Source of the DNA: Sphaerisporangium siamense
Lineage (GTDB): Bacteria; Actinomycetota; Actinomycetes; Streptosporangiales; Streptosporangiaceae
Direction: 5' to 3'
Assembly: GCF_014205275.1 (NCBI RefSeq)
Contig: NZ_JACHND010000001.1
Location: 8,060,001-8,124,000 of the forward strand
Length of the DNA: 64,000 nucleotides
Every line of letters starts with the position of its first letter. Within the stretch, counting starts at the first letter, position 1. This document shows positions 34,601-44,400 of the stretch, piece by piece. The notes below the pieces were generated by a model. It had not been told where the DNA came from. It saw nothing but the letters and a program-made list of their open reading frames with translations, and did not search any database. A program made the position numbers and the translations under genes.

Positions 34601-34681
34601 GGAAGACGCAGGACGGGGCCCGGATGGTTGCTCGCGTCCGCGACATTTTTCCGCGGGCCGCCCGGCCGCGCCCCCGAGGGC

Positions 34682-36562
34682 CTACGGCGCCGTGGCCGTC
34701 CCGCGGAAGAACTGCCCGGCGATCCTGGCGGACGCGCCGGGGTCGGCGGCCTCGGTCACCACGGCGACCGCGACGTCCCCCTGCCAGCCGACGAACCACG
34801 ACAGCGGCCGCGGGCGCTTCTTGTAGACGTAGGCGACGCCGGACGAGACGCCGTAGACGTCCTCCCCTGGCGCGGCGGCGGCGGCCGCCGACCCCGAGGC
34901 GACGCCCGCGCGCATGAGCCCGCGCAGATCGTCCAGCGTCGCGGTGTCCAGCGCCATGGGACCCGGCTGCGGGGCCGGCGGGGCCTGGGCCGCGGCGTCG
35001 GGGGCGGACGGGGAGGTGACCAGCGTGGGCGGCCGCCAGGTGCCGGACTTCACGGCGGCCGCGACCAGGGCCATCGTCAGCGGGCTGACCCGCACGGTCT
35101 GCCCTGCGATGATCTTGGCCTTGGCGGCGTCGCCGGCCGCCTGCGGCACCGTGCCGCTGAAGGACCGCAGCGGCAGCGACCAGCCGACGCCGACGCCGAA
35201 CCGCGCGGCCGTCTGGGACAGCTCGGCGGCGTCGACCCGGCGCGCCAGCGACGCCAGCGCGGTCACGCATCCCTGGGCGAACCCGGTTCTGATGGTGAGC
35301 GAGCCGCCCGAGGGAACCGACGCCTGCTGGAACCGCGCGCCGCCGACCGTGCGGTCGGCCGGGCACGGCACCTTCTGCCGCAGGTCCACCCCCGCCCGCA
35401 GCAGCGCCTCCAGCGCGACGATCGAGAAGGTGCTGCCAGGCGGGAACCTCCCGGCGAGCCCGTCGCGCAGCTGGTCCATCTCGTGGGCGCCGACGGCGAG
35501 GATCTCGCCGGTGGACGCCTTGACCGCGACCAGCGTGGCGGGCGCCGTGCCGCTGACGGCGAGGTCGGCCGCGCGCTGCACGCCCTTGTCGATGGTCGTC
35601 TTCACCGAGGTGGTGTTGGTCCTGCCCGGCCATTTGGCGAGCTCGGCGACCGGCTCGTTGGTCTTGAGGTCGTAGGTGATGACCTTGGTGCCGGTGGAGC
35701 CGGTGAGCTGGTCCTGGTAGGCCTTCTGCAGCCCGCCCTGGCCCACGGTGTCGCCGGCCAGCTGCGGGCCGCCGAGCTGCTGCTCGGTCTCCGGGGTGAT
35801 CGCGCCGACCTTGCCGATGATGTCGGCGGGCTCGGCGGGCGCGACCGGCTGCGACTTCTTGTCGATGGTCAGGTCGGGGATCTCGTCCAGCCGGTCGCGG
35901 AGCTGGGCGTACTTGCGCCCGCCGAAGGTGACCAGCGGCACGAAGTCCTGCGGCGGGGCGGACCTGATGCGGCTGAGCAGACGGTCCTGGGGGAAGCCGG
36001 TCAGGTGGTAGAGCCGCTCGCAGACGCCGACCGGGTCCTTCACCCGGGCCGGGTAGACGCCGGCGACGTAGAGGGTGGCCTCGCGCTGGAGGGGGTCGCC
36101 GTTGCGGTCCTCGATGGGCTGGCGCCCCTCGGTGGAGACCTCGACGGCGAAGCGCTGGCCCGGGTGCAGCTCGGGGTGGATGACGCTGGGCGACCAGCGG
36201 ACCTTCCACCTGCCGTCCACCAGGTGCAGGGGCAGCTTGTTGTCGTACTGCCACAGCGGGTTGTTGTCCCCGAGGTCGACCTGGGCGCGGAAGTCGGCGA
36301 CCGCCGAGTCGCCGTCCGTGGTCAGGCCCTTGAGCGAGAAGCGGATCGACGCGGCGTCGAGCTGCACCCCGGTGTCCTCCAGGGCCTTGCCGACGACCTT
36401 GGGGTCGCCGTCGGTGCGGCCCGCGGCGTCGTCGTAGCGGCCGGTCTGCCAGCCGACGAGGAACTCGCTGACGGCGTCGTGCGGCGACGGCTCGGCGAAG
36501 CAGGCGGACGCCGTGGGGACGAGCACGGCGCACGCCAGCCCCGCCGACAACGTTCTTCTCAT
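34682..36562 (-). CDS. PBP-like protein with degenerate transpeptidase domain
   Basis: 626 residues. Lipobox-like TASAC (Cys21). An NTF2-like MecA-N domain (about 25-135) and a PBP dimerisation domain (140-310) precede a transpeptidase-like domain (330-626), the architecture of PBP2a-type class B PBPs. The catalytic motifs are broken. SxxK reads S377-T-F-S380, with Ser for Lys. SxN reads GCV (431-433). KTG reads SSG (573-575). The surrounding landmarks (FPPGSTFS, GQTVRVSPLTMALVAAAV, SWFVGWQGDVAVAVV) are kept. It is therefore probably exported and folded but unable to acylate. It lies after smpB (23 bp) and may share its message. Function unknown; scaffold or decoy role is inference. Confidence 0.85.
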   Translation of the reverse strand: MRRTLSAGLACAVLVPTASACFAEPSPHDAVSEFLVGWQTGRYDDAAGRTDGDPKVVGKALEDTGVQLDAASIRFSLKGLTTDGDSAVADFRAQVDLGDNNPLWQYDNKLPLHLVDGRWKVRWSPSVIHPELHPGQRFAVEVSTEGRQPIEDRNGDPLQREATLYVAGVYPARVKDPVGVCERLYHLTGFPQDRLLSRIRSAPPQDFVPLVTFGGRKYAQLRDRLDEIPDLTIDKKSQPVAPAEPADIIGKVGAITPETEQQLGGPQLAGDTVGQGGLQKAYQDQLTGSTGTKVITYDLKTNEPVAELAKWPGRTNTTSVKTTIDKGVQRAADLAVSGTAPATLVAVKASTGEILAVGAHEMDQLRDGLAGRFPPGSTFSIVALEALLRAGVDLRQKVPCPADRTVGGARFQQASVPSGGSLTIRTGFAQGCVTALASLARRVDAAELSQTAARFGVGVGWSLPLRSFSGTVPQAAGDAAKAKIIAGQTVRVSPLTMALVAAAVKSGTWRPPTLVTSPSAPDAAAQAPPAPQPGPMALDTATLDDLRGLMRAGVASGSAAAAAAPGEDVYGVSSGVAYVYKKRPRPLSWFVGWQGDVAVAVVTEAADPGASARIAGQFFRGTATAP

Positions 36563-36585
36563 GCGCACGCCAAGGCTCCCCGGCG

Positions 36586-37053
36586 TCACCGGTTGCGGTA
36601 CCGCAGGGCGCGGGCCATCTCGCGGGTCGCCTGCTTCTCGGCGAGGTCGTGGCGCTTGTCCCAGGTCTTCTTGCCTCGCGCGATGCCGATCTCGATCTTC
36701 GCCCTGCCGTCCTTGAAGTACAGGGCGAGGGGGACCAGCGTGAGCCCCGACTCCTTCGTCTTGGCGATGATCTTGCCGATCTCTTTCCTGTGGAGCAGGA
36801 GCTTGCGCGGGCGGCGCGCGGCGTGGTTGGTCCACGTGCCCATGTGGTACTCGGGGATGTGGACGTTCATCAGCCACACCTCGTCGTCCTTCACCTGGGC
36901 GAAGCCGTCCGCGAGGCTCGCGCGGCCCGCGCGCAGGGACTTGACCTCCGTCCCCATGAGGACGAGCCCGGCCTCGTAGGTGTCCTCGATGTGATAGTCG
37001 TGCCGGGCACGCTTGTTCTGGGCGATGAGCTTACGCCCGCTCTCACGTGGCAT
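36586..37053 (-). CDS. smpB: SsrA-binding protein SmpB
   Basis: 155 residues, standard length. Oligonucleotide-binding core with [42 protein letters not shown] and the basic C-terminal tail [20 protein letters not shown] that enters the ribosomal decoding site. It escorts tmRNA to stalled ribosomes. ATG 37053 lies 7 bases after TAGGCT and 23 bases after the ftsX stop, so it may be made both from the ftsEX message and from its own leaderless transcript. Confidence 0.97.
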   Translation of the reverse strand: MPRESGRKLIAQNKRARHDYHIEDTYEAGLVLMGTEVKSLRAGRASLADGFAQVKDDEVWLMNVHIPEYHMGTWTNHAARRPRKLLLHRKEIGKIIAKTKESGLTLVPLALYFKDGRAKIEIGIARGKKTWDKRHDLAEKQATREMARALRYRNR

Positions 37054-37060
37054 AGCTGCG

Positions 37061-37066
37061 AGCCTA
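37061..37066 (-). promoter_or_regulatory. -10 element TAGGCT before smpB
   Basis: Minus-strand TAGGCT ends 7 bases before ATG 37053, between the ftsX stop and smpB; no ribosome site is present. Confidence 0.45.
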
Positions 37067-37076
37067 CCGGGGCCCG

Positions 37077-37985
37077 TCACACCCGCAGGTATCGCCGGAG
37101 CATGAAGAACGAGGCCACGATGCAGATCAGGACGCCCACCACGGTGGTCAGCGTGATCACCTGGGCGACGTCGCTCCAGCTTAGCTGGGTGGACAGCACG
37201 AAGTACTGTTTCATGCCGTCGAACAGCACGATCTTGGCGAACATCAGCAGGACCGCCGAGATCACGCCGCCGACCAGGCCGGCGATCGTGCCCTCCATCA
37301 CGAACGGCAACTGGATGTAGAGGTTGGAGGCGCCGACCAGGCGCATGATGCCGGTCTCACGTCTGCGGTTGTAGGCGGACAACCGCACGGTGTTGCCGAT
37401 CAGCAGGATCGCCGCGAACACCTGGATCATCGCCACGACGAGCGCGGCCCAGCGCAGCTTGCCCATGAGCCCGAAGAACTTGTCCAGCAGTTCCTGGTCG
37501 TTGACCACGTTGGACACTCCGGGGGCGCCGCTGAGCGCGTCCACGACGGCCTTGTAGTCGTTGGGGTCCTTGAGCTTGACGCGGAAGGACTCCGGCATGT
37601 CCTCGGGCTTGACCGCGGAGAGCAGGACGTTGTTGCTGCTGAAGGTCGCCTTCCAGTTGTCGTAGGCCTTCTGCTGGCCCTCGAAGAAGACGGTCTCCAC
37701 CTGCTTCATTTGCTTGATCTGGGCCTGCAGCGCCTGCTTCTCCTGCTCGCTGACGGCCCCGCGCCCCTTGCACGCCTCGAACGGGTCGTTCTTCTTGCAC
37801 AGGTAGGCCGAGAGCTGGACCTTGTCGGTCCAGAAGTTGCTCATGTTCCCGACCTGTGCGTTGATCATCAGCCCAATGCCGAGCAGCGCCATTCCGATGG
37901 CCACGGTCACGATGACGGCGATGGTCATCGTGAGGTTTCGGCGCAGGCCGATCCAGACCTCAGAGAAGATGAAGTTTGCCCGCAT
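37077..37985 (-). CDS. ftsX: Cell division protein FtsX
   Basis: 302 residues. TM1 at about 21-45 ([20 protein letters not shown]). An extracellular loop of about 120 residues includes two cysteines (AYLCKK, FEACKG) likely disulfide-linked, as in mycobacterial FtsX. TM2-4 occur at about 170-300, with the FtsX/MacB motif [20 protein letters not shown]. With FtsE it forms an ABC-like complex that activates peptidoglycan hydrolases at the septum or tip. It lies 34 bp after ftsE, with GGGGAC before ATG. Confidence 0.96.
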   Translation of the reverse strand: MRANFIFSEVWIGLRRNLTMTIAVIVTVAIGMALLGIGLMINAQVGNMSNFWTDKVQLSAYLCKKNDPFEACKGRGAVSEQEKQALQAQIKQMKQVETVFFEGQQKAYDNWKATFSSNNVLLSAVKPEDMPESFRVKLKDPNDYKAVVDALSGAPGVSNVVNDQELLDKFFGLMGKLRWAALVVAMIQVFAAILLIGNTVRLSAYNRRRETGIMRLVGASNLYIQLPFVMEGTIAGLVGGVISAVLLMFAKIVLFDGMKQYFVLSTQLSWSDVAQVITLTTVVGVLICIVASFFMLRRYLRV

Positions 37986-38019
37986 GCTTTGGGTGTCCCC
38001 TGTTGCTCTCGCTTGGTGA

Positions 38020-38709
38020 TCAGTACGCCTGGCCGTAGACGCCGCGCGACTGATCGCGGACGATCTTGCCGTCCTCCAGCTCGACCACGCGCTTGCGCAT
38101 GGAGTCGACGATGGCGGCGTCATGGGTGGCCATGACGACGGTGGTGCCGGTCCGGTTGATCCGGTCGAGCACCTTCATGATGCCGATGCTGGTCGCGGGG
38201 TCGATGTTGCCGGTCGGCTCGTCCGCCAGCAGGATCATCGGACGGTTCACGAACGCGCGCGCCATCGCGACGCGCTGCTGCTCGCCTCCGGACAGCTCGT
38301 CGGGCATGCGGTGGGCCTTGCCCTCCAGGCCGACCAGCTCCACGACCTCGGGCACGACCTTGCGGATGAACCGCCGGGGCTTGCCGATGACCTCCAGGGC
38401 GAAGGCCACGTTCTCGTAGACGTTCTTGTTGGGCAGCAGCCGGAAGTCCTGGAACACGCAGCCGATACGACGGCGTAGGTGCGGCACCTTGAAGTTGGAC
38501 AGGCGCGCCAGATCCTTGCCGGCGACGTGGATGGCGCCCGAGTTGGGGCGCTCCTCCTTCAGGACCAGCCGGAGAAAGGTTGACTTCCCCGACCCCGAAG
38601 GACCGACCAGGAACACGAACTCACCCTTGTCGACGTCCACGCTCACGTGGTCGAGGGCGGGCCGGTTCTGGTTAACGTAGACCTTGGTGACATTATCGAA
38701 ATGGATCAC
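38020..38709 (-). CDS. ftsE: Cell division ATP-binding protein FtsE
   Basis: 229 residues from GTG 38709 ([11 protein letters not shown], the conserved family start). Walker [15 protein letters not shown]-loop CVFQDFRLL, signature [16 protein letters not shown], Walker [14 protein letters not shown] and H-loop [12 protein letters not shown] are intact. It couples ATP hydrolysis to FtsX. No Shine-Dalgarno precedes the GTG. A four-codon frame (GTG ATG CGC CTG TGA, 38720-38706) ends on it and could couple initiation. Heads the ftsE-ftsX-smpB run. Confidence 0.95.
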   Translation of the reverse strand: MIHFDNVTKVYVNQNRPALDHVSVDVDKGEFVFLVGPSGSGKSTFLRLVLKEERPNSGAIHVAGKDLARLSNFKVPHLRRRIGCVFQDFRLLPNKNVYENVAFALEVIGKPRRFIRKVVPEVVELVGLEGKAHRMPDELSGGEQQRVAMARAFVNRPMILLADEPTGNIDPATSIGIMKVLDRINRTGTTVVMATHDAAIVDSMRKRVVELEDGKIVRDQSRGVYGQAY

Positions 38710-38727
38710 AGGCGCATCACGGCATGC

Positions 38728-38852
38728 CAGTCTAGGGGTTGGGACGGTCGCGGGAGTGGCCGCGTGAGCCACATCGCATTGCTCGCCGACCGGGGGGCGC
38801 CGGTCTTTACCATTGATCGACGTTCCGGTTGGCCGAGGCTCAGTCTAGGGGT
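38728..38852 (-). promoter_or_regulatory. Duplicated -10 region upstream of ftsE
   Basis: The 12-base sequence ACCCCTAGACTG (minus strand) occurs at 38728-38739 and again at 38841-38852, each containing the hexamer TAGACT. The proximal copy ends 19 bases before GTG 38709. These may be two promoters. The 236-bp region is shared with the divergent 63-residue gene. Confidence 0.45.
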
Positions 38853-38945
38853 AACACTGGCATGGAACGTCCATAACGGAAACAAAACGATTCCACACTC
38901 GCTAACGGCCTGGTAAAGCGATCATCGTGGAGAGGGAGATATCCC

Positions 38946-39137
38946 GTGAGCTGCGAACACCTCATCTGCGCACAGTGCGCCGGCCCCGTGGTCGAGGGAC
39001 GCTGCCCCGCGTGCAGGGCCGCCAGGAGCAGGGTGCACCACCATGGGTTCGGCGGCCTGTCGCCCGTGCTCATCGCGGTCGTACTCGTCGCGCTGCTGGT
39101 CTTCACGCTGGCGCTCAGGCACCTGTACGGCGCCTGA
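38946..39137 (+). CDS. Small zinc-ribbon-like membrane protein
   Basis: 63 residues. The N-terminal half has four cysteines in C-x2-C pairs (LICAQCAG and RCPACRA), plus an extra Cys3, resembling a rubredoxin-type zinc knuckle, followed by a HHH cluster. Residues 38-58 (PVLIAVVLVALLVFTLALRH) form one membrane helix. GTG 38946 has AGAGGGAGAT upstream. It is divergent from ftsE and convergent with prfB. I know no function; possible redox or metal role is inference. Confidence 0.7.
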   Translation: MSCEHLICAQCAGPVVEGRCPACRAARSRVHHHGFGGLSPVLIAVVLVALLVFTLALRHLYGA

Positions 39138-39176
39138 CGGACCATCCCCCGCGGCAAGGACGGCCCCGCGCCGCCC

Positions 39177-39223
39177 GTGACGGCGAGGGCGCGCGGACCT
39201 CAGGCCCTCGCGCCCGCCGTCAC
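39177..39223. terminator. Bidirectional hairpin overlapping the prfB stop
   Basis: Outer stem GTGACGGCG/CGCCGTCAC and inner stem GGGCGCG/CGCGCCC, with one bulged A, form a long hairpin between convergent genes. Confidence 0.65.
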
Positions 39224-40338
39224 TGCGAGGCGCCGGTCTCCTGGCGGCGCATCCAGCGGATCTCGCCCTCGATGAAATCGTCCAGGTCACCGTCGAGGAC
39301 GGCGCTCGGGTTGCCCGCCTCGACCGAGGTGCGAAGATCCTTGACGATCTGGTAGGGGTGCAGGACGTAATTGCGGATCTGCGTGCCCCACGAGGTGGTG
39401 GACTCGCCGCGCAGCTCCGACATCTTCTCCGCCTCCTCCTGCCGCTTGCGCTCCAAGAGCTTGGCCTGCAGGACGGTCATGGCCGAGGCGCGGTTCTGCA
39501 GCTGGGAGCGCTCGTTCTGGCAGGACACCACGATGCCGGTGGGCAGGTGGGTGATGCGGACCGCGGAGTCGGTGGTGTTGACGCCCTGGCCGCCGGGGCC
39601 CGAGGAGCGGTACACGTCGATGCGCAGATCGTCCTCGTTGATATCGATGTGGTCGGTCTGCTCGACGACCGGCACGATGTCGACGCCGGCGAAGGAGGTC
39701 TGGCGGCGGCCCTGGTTGTCGAACGGGCTGATGCGCACGAGGCGGTGGGTGCCGTGCTCGCCGCGCAGAGTGCCGTAGGCGTAGGGCGCCTTGACCACGA
39801 AGGTGGCCGACTTGATGCCGGCCTCTTCGGCGTAGGAGGTGTCGTAGACCTCGGTCGAGTAGTTCTTGCGCTCGGCCCAGCGCAGGTACATGCGCAGGAG
39901 CATCTGCGCCCAATCGGCGGCGTCCACGCCCCCGGCCTGGGAGTTGATCGTGATCAGCGCCTCGCGGGCGTCGTAGGGGCCCGACAGCAGCGTGCGGACC
40001 TCCAGCGCGTTGATGTCGCCGCGCAGGGAGACCAGCTCGCGCAGGGCCTCCTCACGGGTGTCGGCGTCGTCCTCGGCCTCGGCCAGCTCGTGCAGGACCG
40101 CGACGTCCTCCAGCCGGCGGCTCAGGCCCTCGACGCGGTTGAGCTCGCCCTGCAGGTGAGAGAGCCTGCTCGTGACCTTCTGGGCGGCCTCGGGGTCGTT
40201 CCACAGATCGGGCGCGGCGGCCTGCTCCTCAAGATCGGCGATCTGCTTGCGCATGCTGTCGAGATCGAGGACGTCCTGAATGCCCTTCAGGATGCCGTTA
40301 AGCTCGCGGATCTCTTCTGAGGGATCGATGGCTGCCAC
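39220..40338 (-). CDS. prfB: Peptide chain release factor 2
   Basis: 372 residues. The UGA/UAA-recognition tripeptide SPF occurs in [18 protein letters not shown], and the catalytic GGQ in [18 protein letters not shown]. The N-terminal helical domain is complete. Unlike in E. coli there is no in-frame stop or frameshift site near codon 25; the frame is continuous. GTG 40338 is chosen because TACCCT lies 8 bases before it, giving a leaderless start; TTG 40347 is an alternative. It terminates translation at UGA, a frequent stop in this window. Divergent from a lipoprotein gene. Confidence 0.96.
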   Translation of the reverse strand: MAAIDPSEEIRELNGILKGIQDVLDLDSMRKQIADLEEQAAAPDLWNDPEAAQKVTSRLSHLQGELNRVEGLSRRLEDVAVLHELAEAEDDADTREEALRELVSLRGDINALEVRTLLSGPYDAREALITINSQAGGVDAADWAQMLLRMYLRWAERKNYSTEVYDTSYAEEAGIKSATFVVKAPYAYGTLRGEHGTHRLVRISPFDNQGRRQTSFAGVDIVPVVEQTDHIDINEDDLRIDVYRSSGPGGQGVNTTDSAVRITHLPTGIVVSCQNERSQLQNRASAMTVLQAKLLERKRQEEAEKMSELRGESTTSWGTQIRNYVLHPYQIVKDLRTSVEAGNPSAVLDGDLDDFIEGEIRWMRRQETGASQ

Positions 40339-40346
40339 ATCTGCCA

Positions 40347-40352
40347 AGGGTA
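40347..40352 (-). promoter_or_regulatory. -10 element TACCCT of prfB
   Basis: Minus-strand TACCCT ends 8 bases before GTG 40338. No Shine-Dalgarno lies between them. Confidence 0.45.
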
Positions 40353-40414
40353 CGCGACAGCGCGGGCACCTCGCGCGTCGCTAGCATGGGCGGGGGACCG
40401 ATCGGGAGGCGAGC

Positions 40415-41482
40415 GTGAAAAGGACCATGCGTGCCGCCTTCGTGGTGCTCCTGTTCGGCCTCGCGGCCTGCTCGCCGGGCGGTTCCGCGCCCGGCCGCGC
40501 GCCCGCCGCGGCCACCCCGGTGCGCGGCGCGGGCGCCGCCGCCACGAGCTCTGTCATCGCGTCCCCCTCCCCCACCGCCGAACCGCCCGCGGTGACGCTG
40601 GAGGAGGCCGCCGCGGTCGCCCGCGAGGTGCTCGGGGCCGACGACGCGGCGCGGGCCGCGGGCGCGGAGTCCTACGCCCTCGACCTGGCCCGTGACGCGC
40701 AGCGCCTGGTCACGGTGACGGCGTTCAAGTCCACGCGCATGAGCCCGCCGCGCTACACCTGGGGCGCGCCGAAGGTCATCGTGCCCCGGCTGGACCGCTA
40801 CCCGTACTGGTTCGCCGCGGTCGCCGAGCGGCGCGACTCCGCCGGCGACGACCGCACGGCCGTGCTGGTCTTCATGAAGGAGTACAGCACCTCGCTGTGG
40901 CAGCTCGGCTTCTCCTCGCTGCTCTACCCCGGCGCCGAGCCCCCGGCCGTGCTGCTCGACGGCGAGGGGTACGCCACGCCGCTCGCCACCCGGGACGAGT
41001 CGCTGGCGATCAGCCCGCACCTGATGGCCCCGCTGCACGCGACCATCGCCGAGGAGGGGCCGGGCGGGTACGCCGCGAGCCTGATCGCGCCCGGCCCGCA
41101 GACGACCGGCTACTTCACCGAGGTCGGCAAGGTCCAGCCCGAGGAGAAGCGGCGCGGCCTGCTGTACGACTCGATCTTCGCCGCCACCACCTTCCCGATC
41201 TTCGCGCTGCGCGCCCCCGACGGCGGCGCGGTGATCATGTACTCGCTGACGCGCACGACGTCGCGGCAGGTCAAGACCGACAACGCGCTCGGCCTGGTGC
41301 CCGTGCCGAAGGACGTCCGCTGGGCCACCGACAGCCCCGTGGTGCGGCGCAGGCTCCGTGTCGAGGAGACCCAGCAGTACATCGGGCACATCTCGCGCAG
41401 GGGCGCCGCCGAGCCCGCCAAGGTGATCGGGTTCGACGGCACCCCGACCGGCGTGTCCAGCGACATGCCGGCCGGCGACTGA
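40415..41482 (+). CDS. Lipoprotein of unknown function
   Basis: 355 residues. Lipobox LFGLAAC (Cys19) after a basic KRTMR start. A Pro/Ala/Ser spacer runs to about residue 58. A mixed alpha/beta domain follows (VTLEEAAAVAREVLGADDAA, KVIVPRLDRYPYWFAAVAER, TAVLVFMKEYSTSLWQLGFS, YIGHISRRGAAEPAKVIGFD). Similar actinobacterial surface lipoproteins have no assigned role. GTG 40415 has GGGAGG upstream, and a TAGCAT hexamer at 40382-40387 is a likely -10. Ten bases separate its stop from the convergent glutamate dehydrogenase gene. Confidence 0.8.
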   Translation: MKRTMRAAFVVLLFGLAACSPGGSAPGRAPAAATPVRGAGAAATSSVIASPSPTAEPPAVTLEEAAAVAREVLGADDAARAAGAESYALDLARDAQRLVTVTAFKSTRMSPPRYTWGAPKVIVPRLDRYPYWFAAVAERRDSAGDDRTAVLVFMKEYSTSLWQLGFSSLLYPGAEPPAVLLDGEGYATPLATRDESLAISPHLMAPLHATIAEEGPGGYAASLIAPGPQTTGYFTEVGKVQPEEKRRGLLYDSIFAATTFPIFALRAPDGGAVIMYSLTRTTSRQVKTDNALGLVPVPKDVRWATDSPVVRRRLRVEETQQYIGHISRRGAAEPAKVIGFDGTPTGVSSDMPAGD

Positions 41483-41492
41483 GGGGCCGCGC

Positions 41493-44400
41493 TCAGCCCT
41501 GTGGGTAGGGCAGGTTGCTGGTGGCGACCAGCGTGCGGATCGCGCGCAGCGCCACCGACAGCGTCGCGAGGTCGAAGTGGTCGCTCTCCCAGATCTCCGA
41601 CAGCGTCTGCCGCGCCCGCGCGACCGCCGCCGAGTTGGCCTTCGACCACCCGGCCAGGCGCTCCTCGGGAGACAGCCCCGGGAGGCTGTGGGTGAGCACG
41701 TCCCTGGTCAGCGTCGCGTGCGCCGCGTACAGGTCGTCGCGCAGCGCGGCGCGGGCCATGGAGTTCCAGCGGTTGTCGCGCGGCAGGGCGATGACGCGTT
41801 CCCTGAGCCGGGCGAGCTGGAGCCGGTCGGCCAGGTCGAAGTAGACCTCGGCCACCTCCCCGACGGGCCGCGACGTCCGGGAGGCGATCTCGACCAGGTC
41901 GAAGGTCGAGTACGCCGGCACCATCACCGCCGCCCGCTCGGCCAGGTCGGCGGGCACGCCCCGCGCGACGAACCCGTCACGGCGCTCCTCGAAGGCCGCC
42001 AGGTCCGGCCCCGCGAGCAGCTTGGGCAGGTGCGGCAGCAGGCCGTCCGCGCCTTCGGCGAAGAACCGCGCGGTGGAGGCCAGGTCGATCGGCGGCCTGC
42101 GGTTGCCGAGCAGCCACCGCGCGCCCCGCTCGGCGAGCTTGCGGCCCTCCAGGAGCATGGCGAGCTGCGTCGCGGTGTCGACCTTGTTGTCCAGGGCCTC
42201 CACGGCGCGCCAGAAGGTCGGCAGCTCGAAGACCTCCCGGGACACCAGGTAGGCCCTGGCGATGTCGGGGACCGAGGCGCCGATCTCCTCGCCGAAGCGG
42301 AAGATGAACGTGGTGCCGCTGGCGTTGACCAGGTCGTTGACCACGCAGGTCGCGATGATCTCGCGGCGCAGCGGGTGGCCGTCCATGGCGGCGCGGAACC
42401 GCTCGCGCAGCGCCGAGGGGAAGTAGGACACCAGCCACGGTTCCAGGAAGGGATCGTCGGGGAGGTCGGAGGCCAGGAGCTGGTGGTCCACGGTGAGCTT
42501 GGTGTAGGCGAGCAGCACCGAGAACTCGGGGGCGGTGAGCCCGAGACCGGCCTGGCGCCGCTCGGCGAGCGTCTTGTCCGAGGGCAGGGCCTCCAGCTCA
42601 CGGTTGATCACCCCTTCCCGCTCCAGCTTGCGCAGGTAGCGGGCGTGGATGTGCAGCATCTCGGGGGCCTGCGCCCGCGCGGCGGCGAGCACGACGTTCT
42701 GCGCCTTGTTGTCGCGCAGCACGAGCCCGGCGACCTCGTCGGTCATGTCCAGGAAGAGCTGGTCGCGCTCGCGGTCGCCGAGCCGGCCCTCCCGCACGAC
42801 GCGGTCCAGGAGGATCTTGATGTTGACCTCGTGGTCGGAGGTGTCGACGCCCGCAGAGTTGTCGATGAAGTCGGTGTTGACGTACCCGCCGTTCAGGGCG
42901 AACTCGATGCGGGCGAGCTGGGTGAGCCCGAGGTTGCCGCCCTCGCCCACGACCTTGCACCGCAGCTCGCCGGCGTTGACCCGCAGGGAGTCGTTGGCCT
43001 TGTCGCCGACGTCGGCGTGGCTCTCGGAGGACGCCTTGACGTAGGTGCCGATGCCGCCGTTCCACAGCAGGTCGACGGGGGCCTTCAGGATCGCGCTGAT
43101 CAGGTCGTTGGGGGTGAGCGCCGACACGCCGTCGGGGATGCCGAGCGCGGCGCGCATCTGCGGGGAGACGGGGACGGACTTGGCGGCGCGCGGCCACACC
43201 CCACCGCCCGAGGAGATCAGCTCGGGGTTGTAGTCGGCCCAGGAGCTGCGCGGCAGCGCGAACAGGCGGGCGCGCTCCTCGAAGCCGCGGGCGGCGTCGG
43301 GGGACGGGTCGACGAAGACGTGCCGGTGGTCGAAGGCGGCGACCAGCCTGATGTGGCGGGACAGCAGCATGCCGTTGCCGAAGACGTCCCCGGACATGTC
43401 GCCCACGCCGACGACGGTGAAGTCGGTGCTCTGGACGTCCACGCCCATGGACCGGAAGTGGTAGGCGACCGACTCCCAGGCGCCGCGCGCGGTGATGCCC
43501 ATGGCCTTGTGGTCGTAGCCGACCGAGCCGCCGGAGGCGAAGGCGTCGCCGAGCCAGAAGCCGTAGTCCTTGGCGACGCTGTTGGCGATGTCGGAGAACG
43601 TCGCGGTGCCCTTGTCCGCGGCCACCACCAGGTAGGTGTCGTCGCCGTCGTGGCGGACGACGTCCTGCGGGGGCACGACGACGTTGTCCACGAGGTTGTC
43701 GGTGACGTCCAGCAGGCCGGAGATGAACTGCCGGTAGCAGGCCACGCCCTCGGCCATCAGCTCGTCGCGGCCCCCGCCCGCGGGCGGCCTCTTGACGACG
43801 AACCCGCCCTTGGAGCCGGTGGGCACGATGACGGTGTTCTTCACCATCTGGGCCTTGACCAGGCCGAGCACCTCGGTGCGGAAGTCCTCCATGCGGTCCG
43901 ACCAGCGCAGCCCGCCGCGGGCCACCTTGCCGAACCGCAGGTGCACGCCCTCGACGCGCGGCGAGTACACGAAGATCTCGAACTTCGGCCGGGGCAGCGG
44001 GAGCACGCTGATCGCCGACGAGTCGAACTTGACGGATATATACGGCTTGCGCTTGCCGGCCACGCGCTGGAACGCGTTGGTCCGCAGCGTGGCGAGCACG
44101 ATCTCCAGGTACGCGCGCAGGATGCGGTCCTCGTCGAGCGAGGCGACCTCCTCCAGCGCGGCCAGGATCTCCTCGCGCAGCGCCTCGCTCAGGTCCTCGC
44201 GGGCGTCGTCGCCGCGGCGCGGGTCCAGCCGGGCCTCGAACAGGCGGACGAGCAGCCGCGCCAGCCGCACGTTACCGAGGAGCACCTTCTCGATGTACCG
44301 CTGGCTGAAGGTCGTGCCCGCCTGGCGCAGGTACTTGGCGTACATCCGCAGGATCTGCGCCTGCTCCCAGGTCAGCCCGGCCGCGAGCACGAGCCCGTTG

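Noticed and set aside
39220-40338. Programmed +1 frameshift in prfB
   Set aside because: No in-frame stop or CTTTGA site near codon 25; one continuous frame encodes the whole factor.
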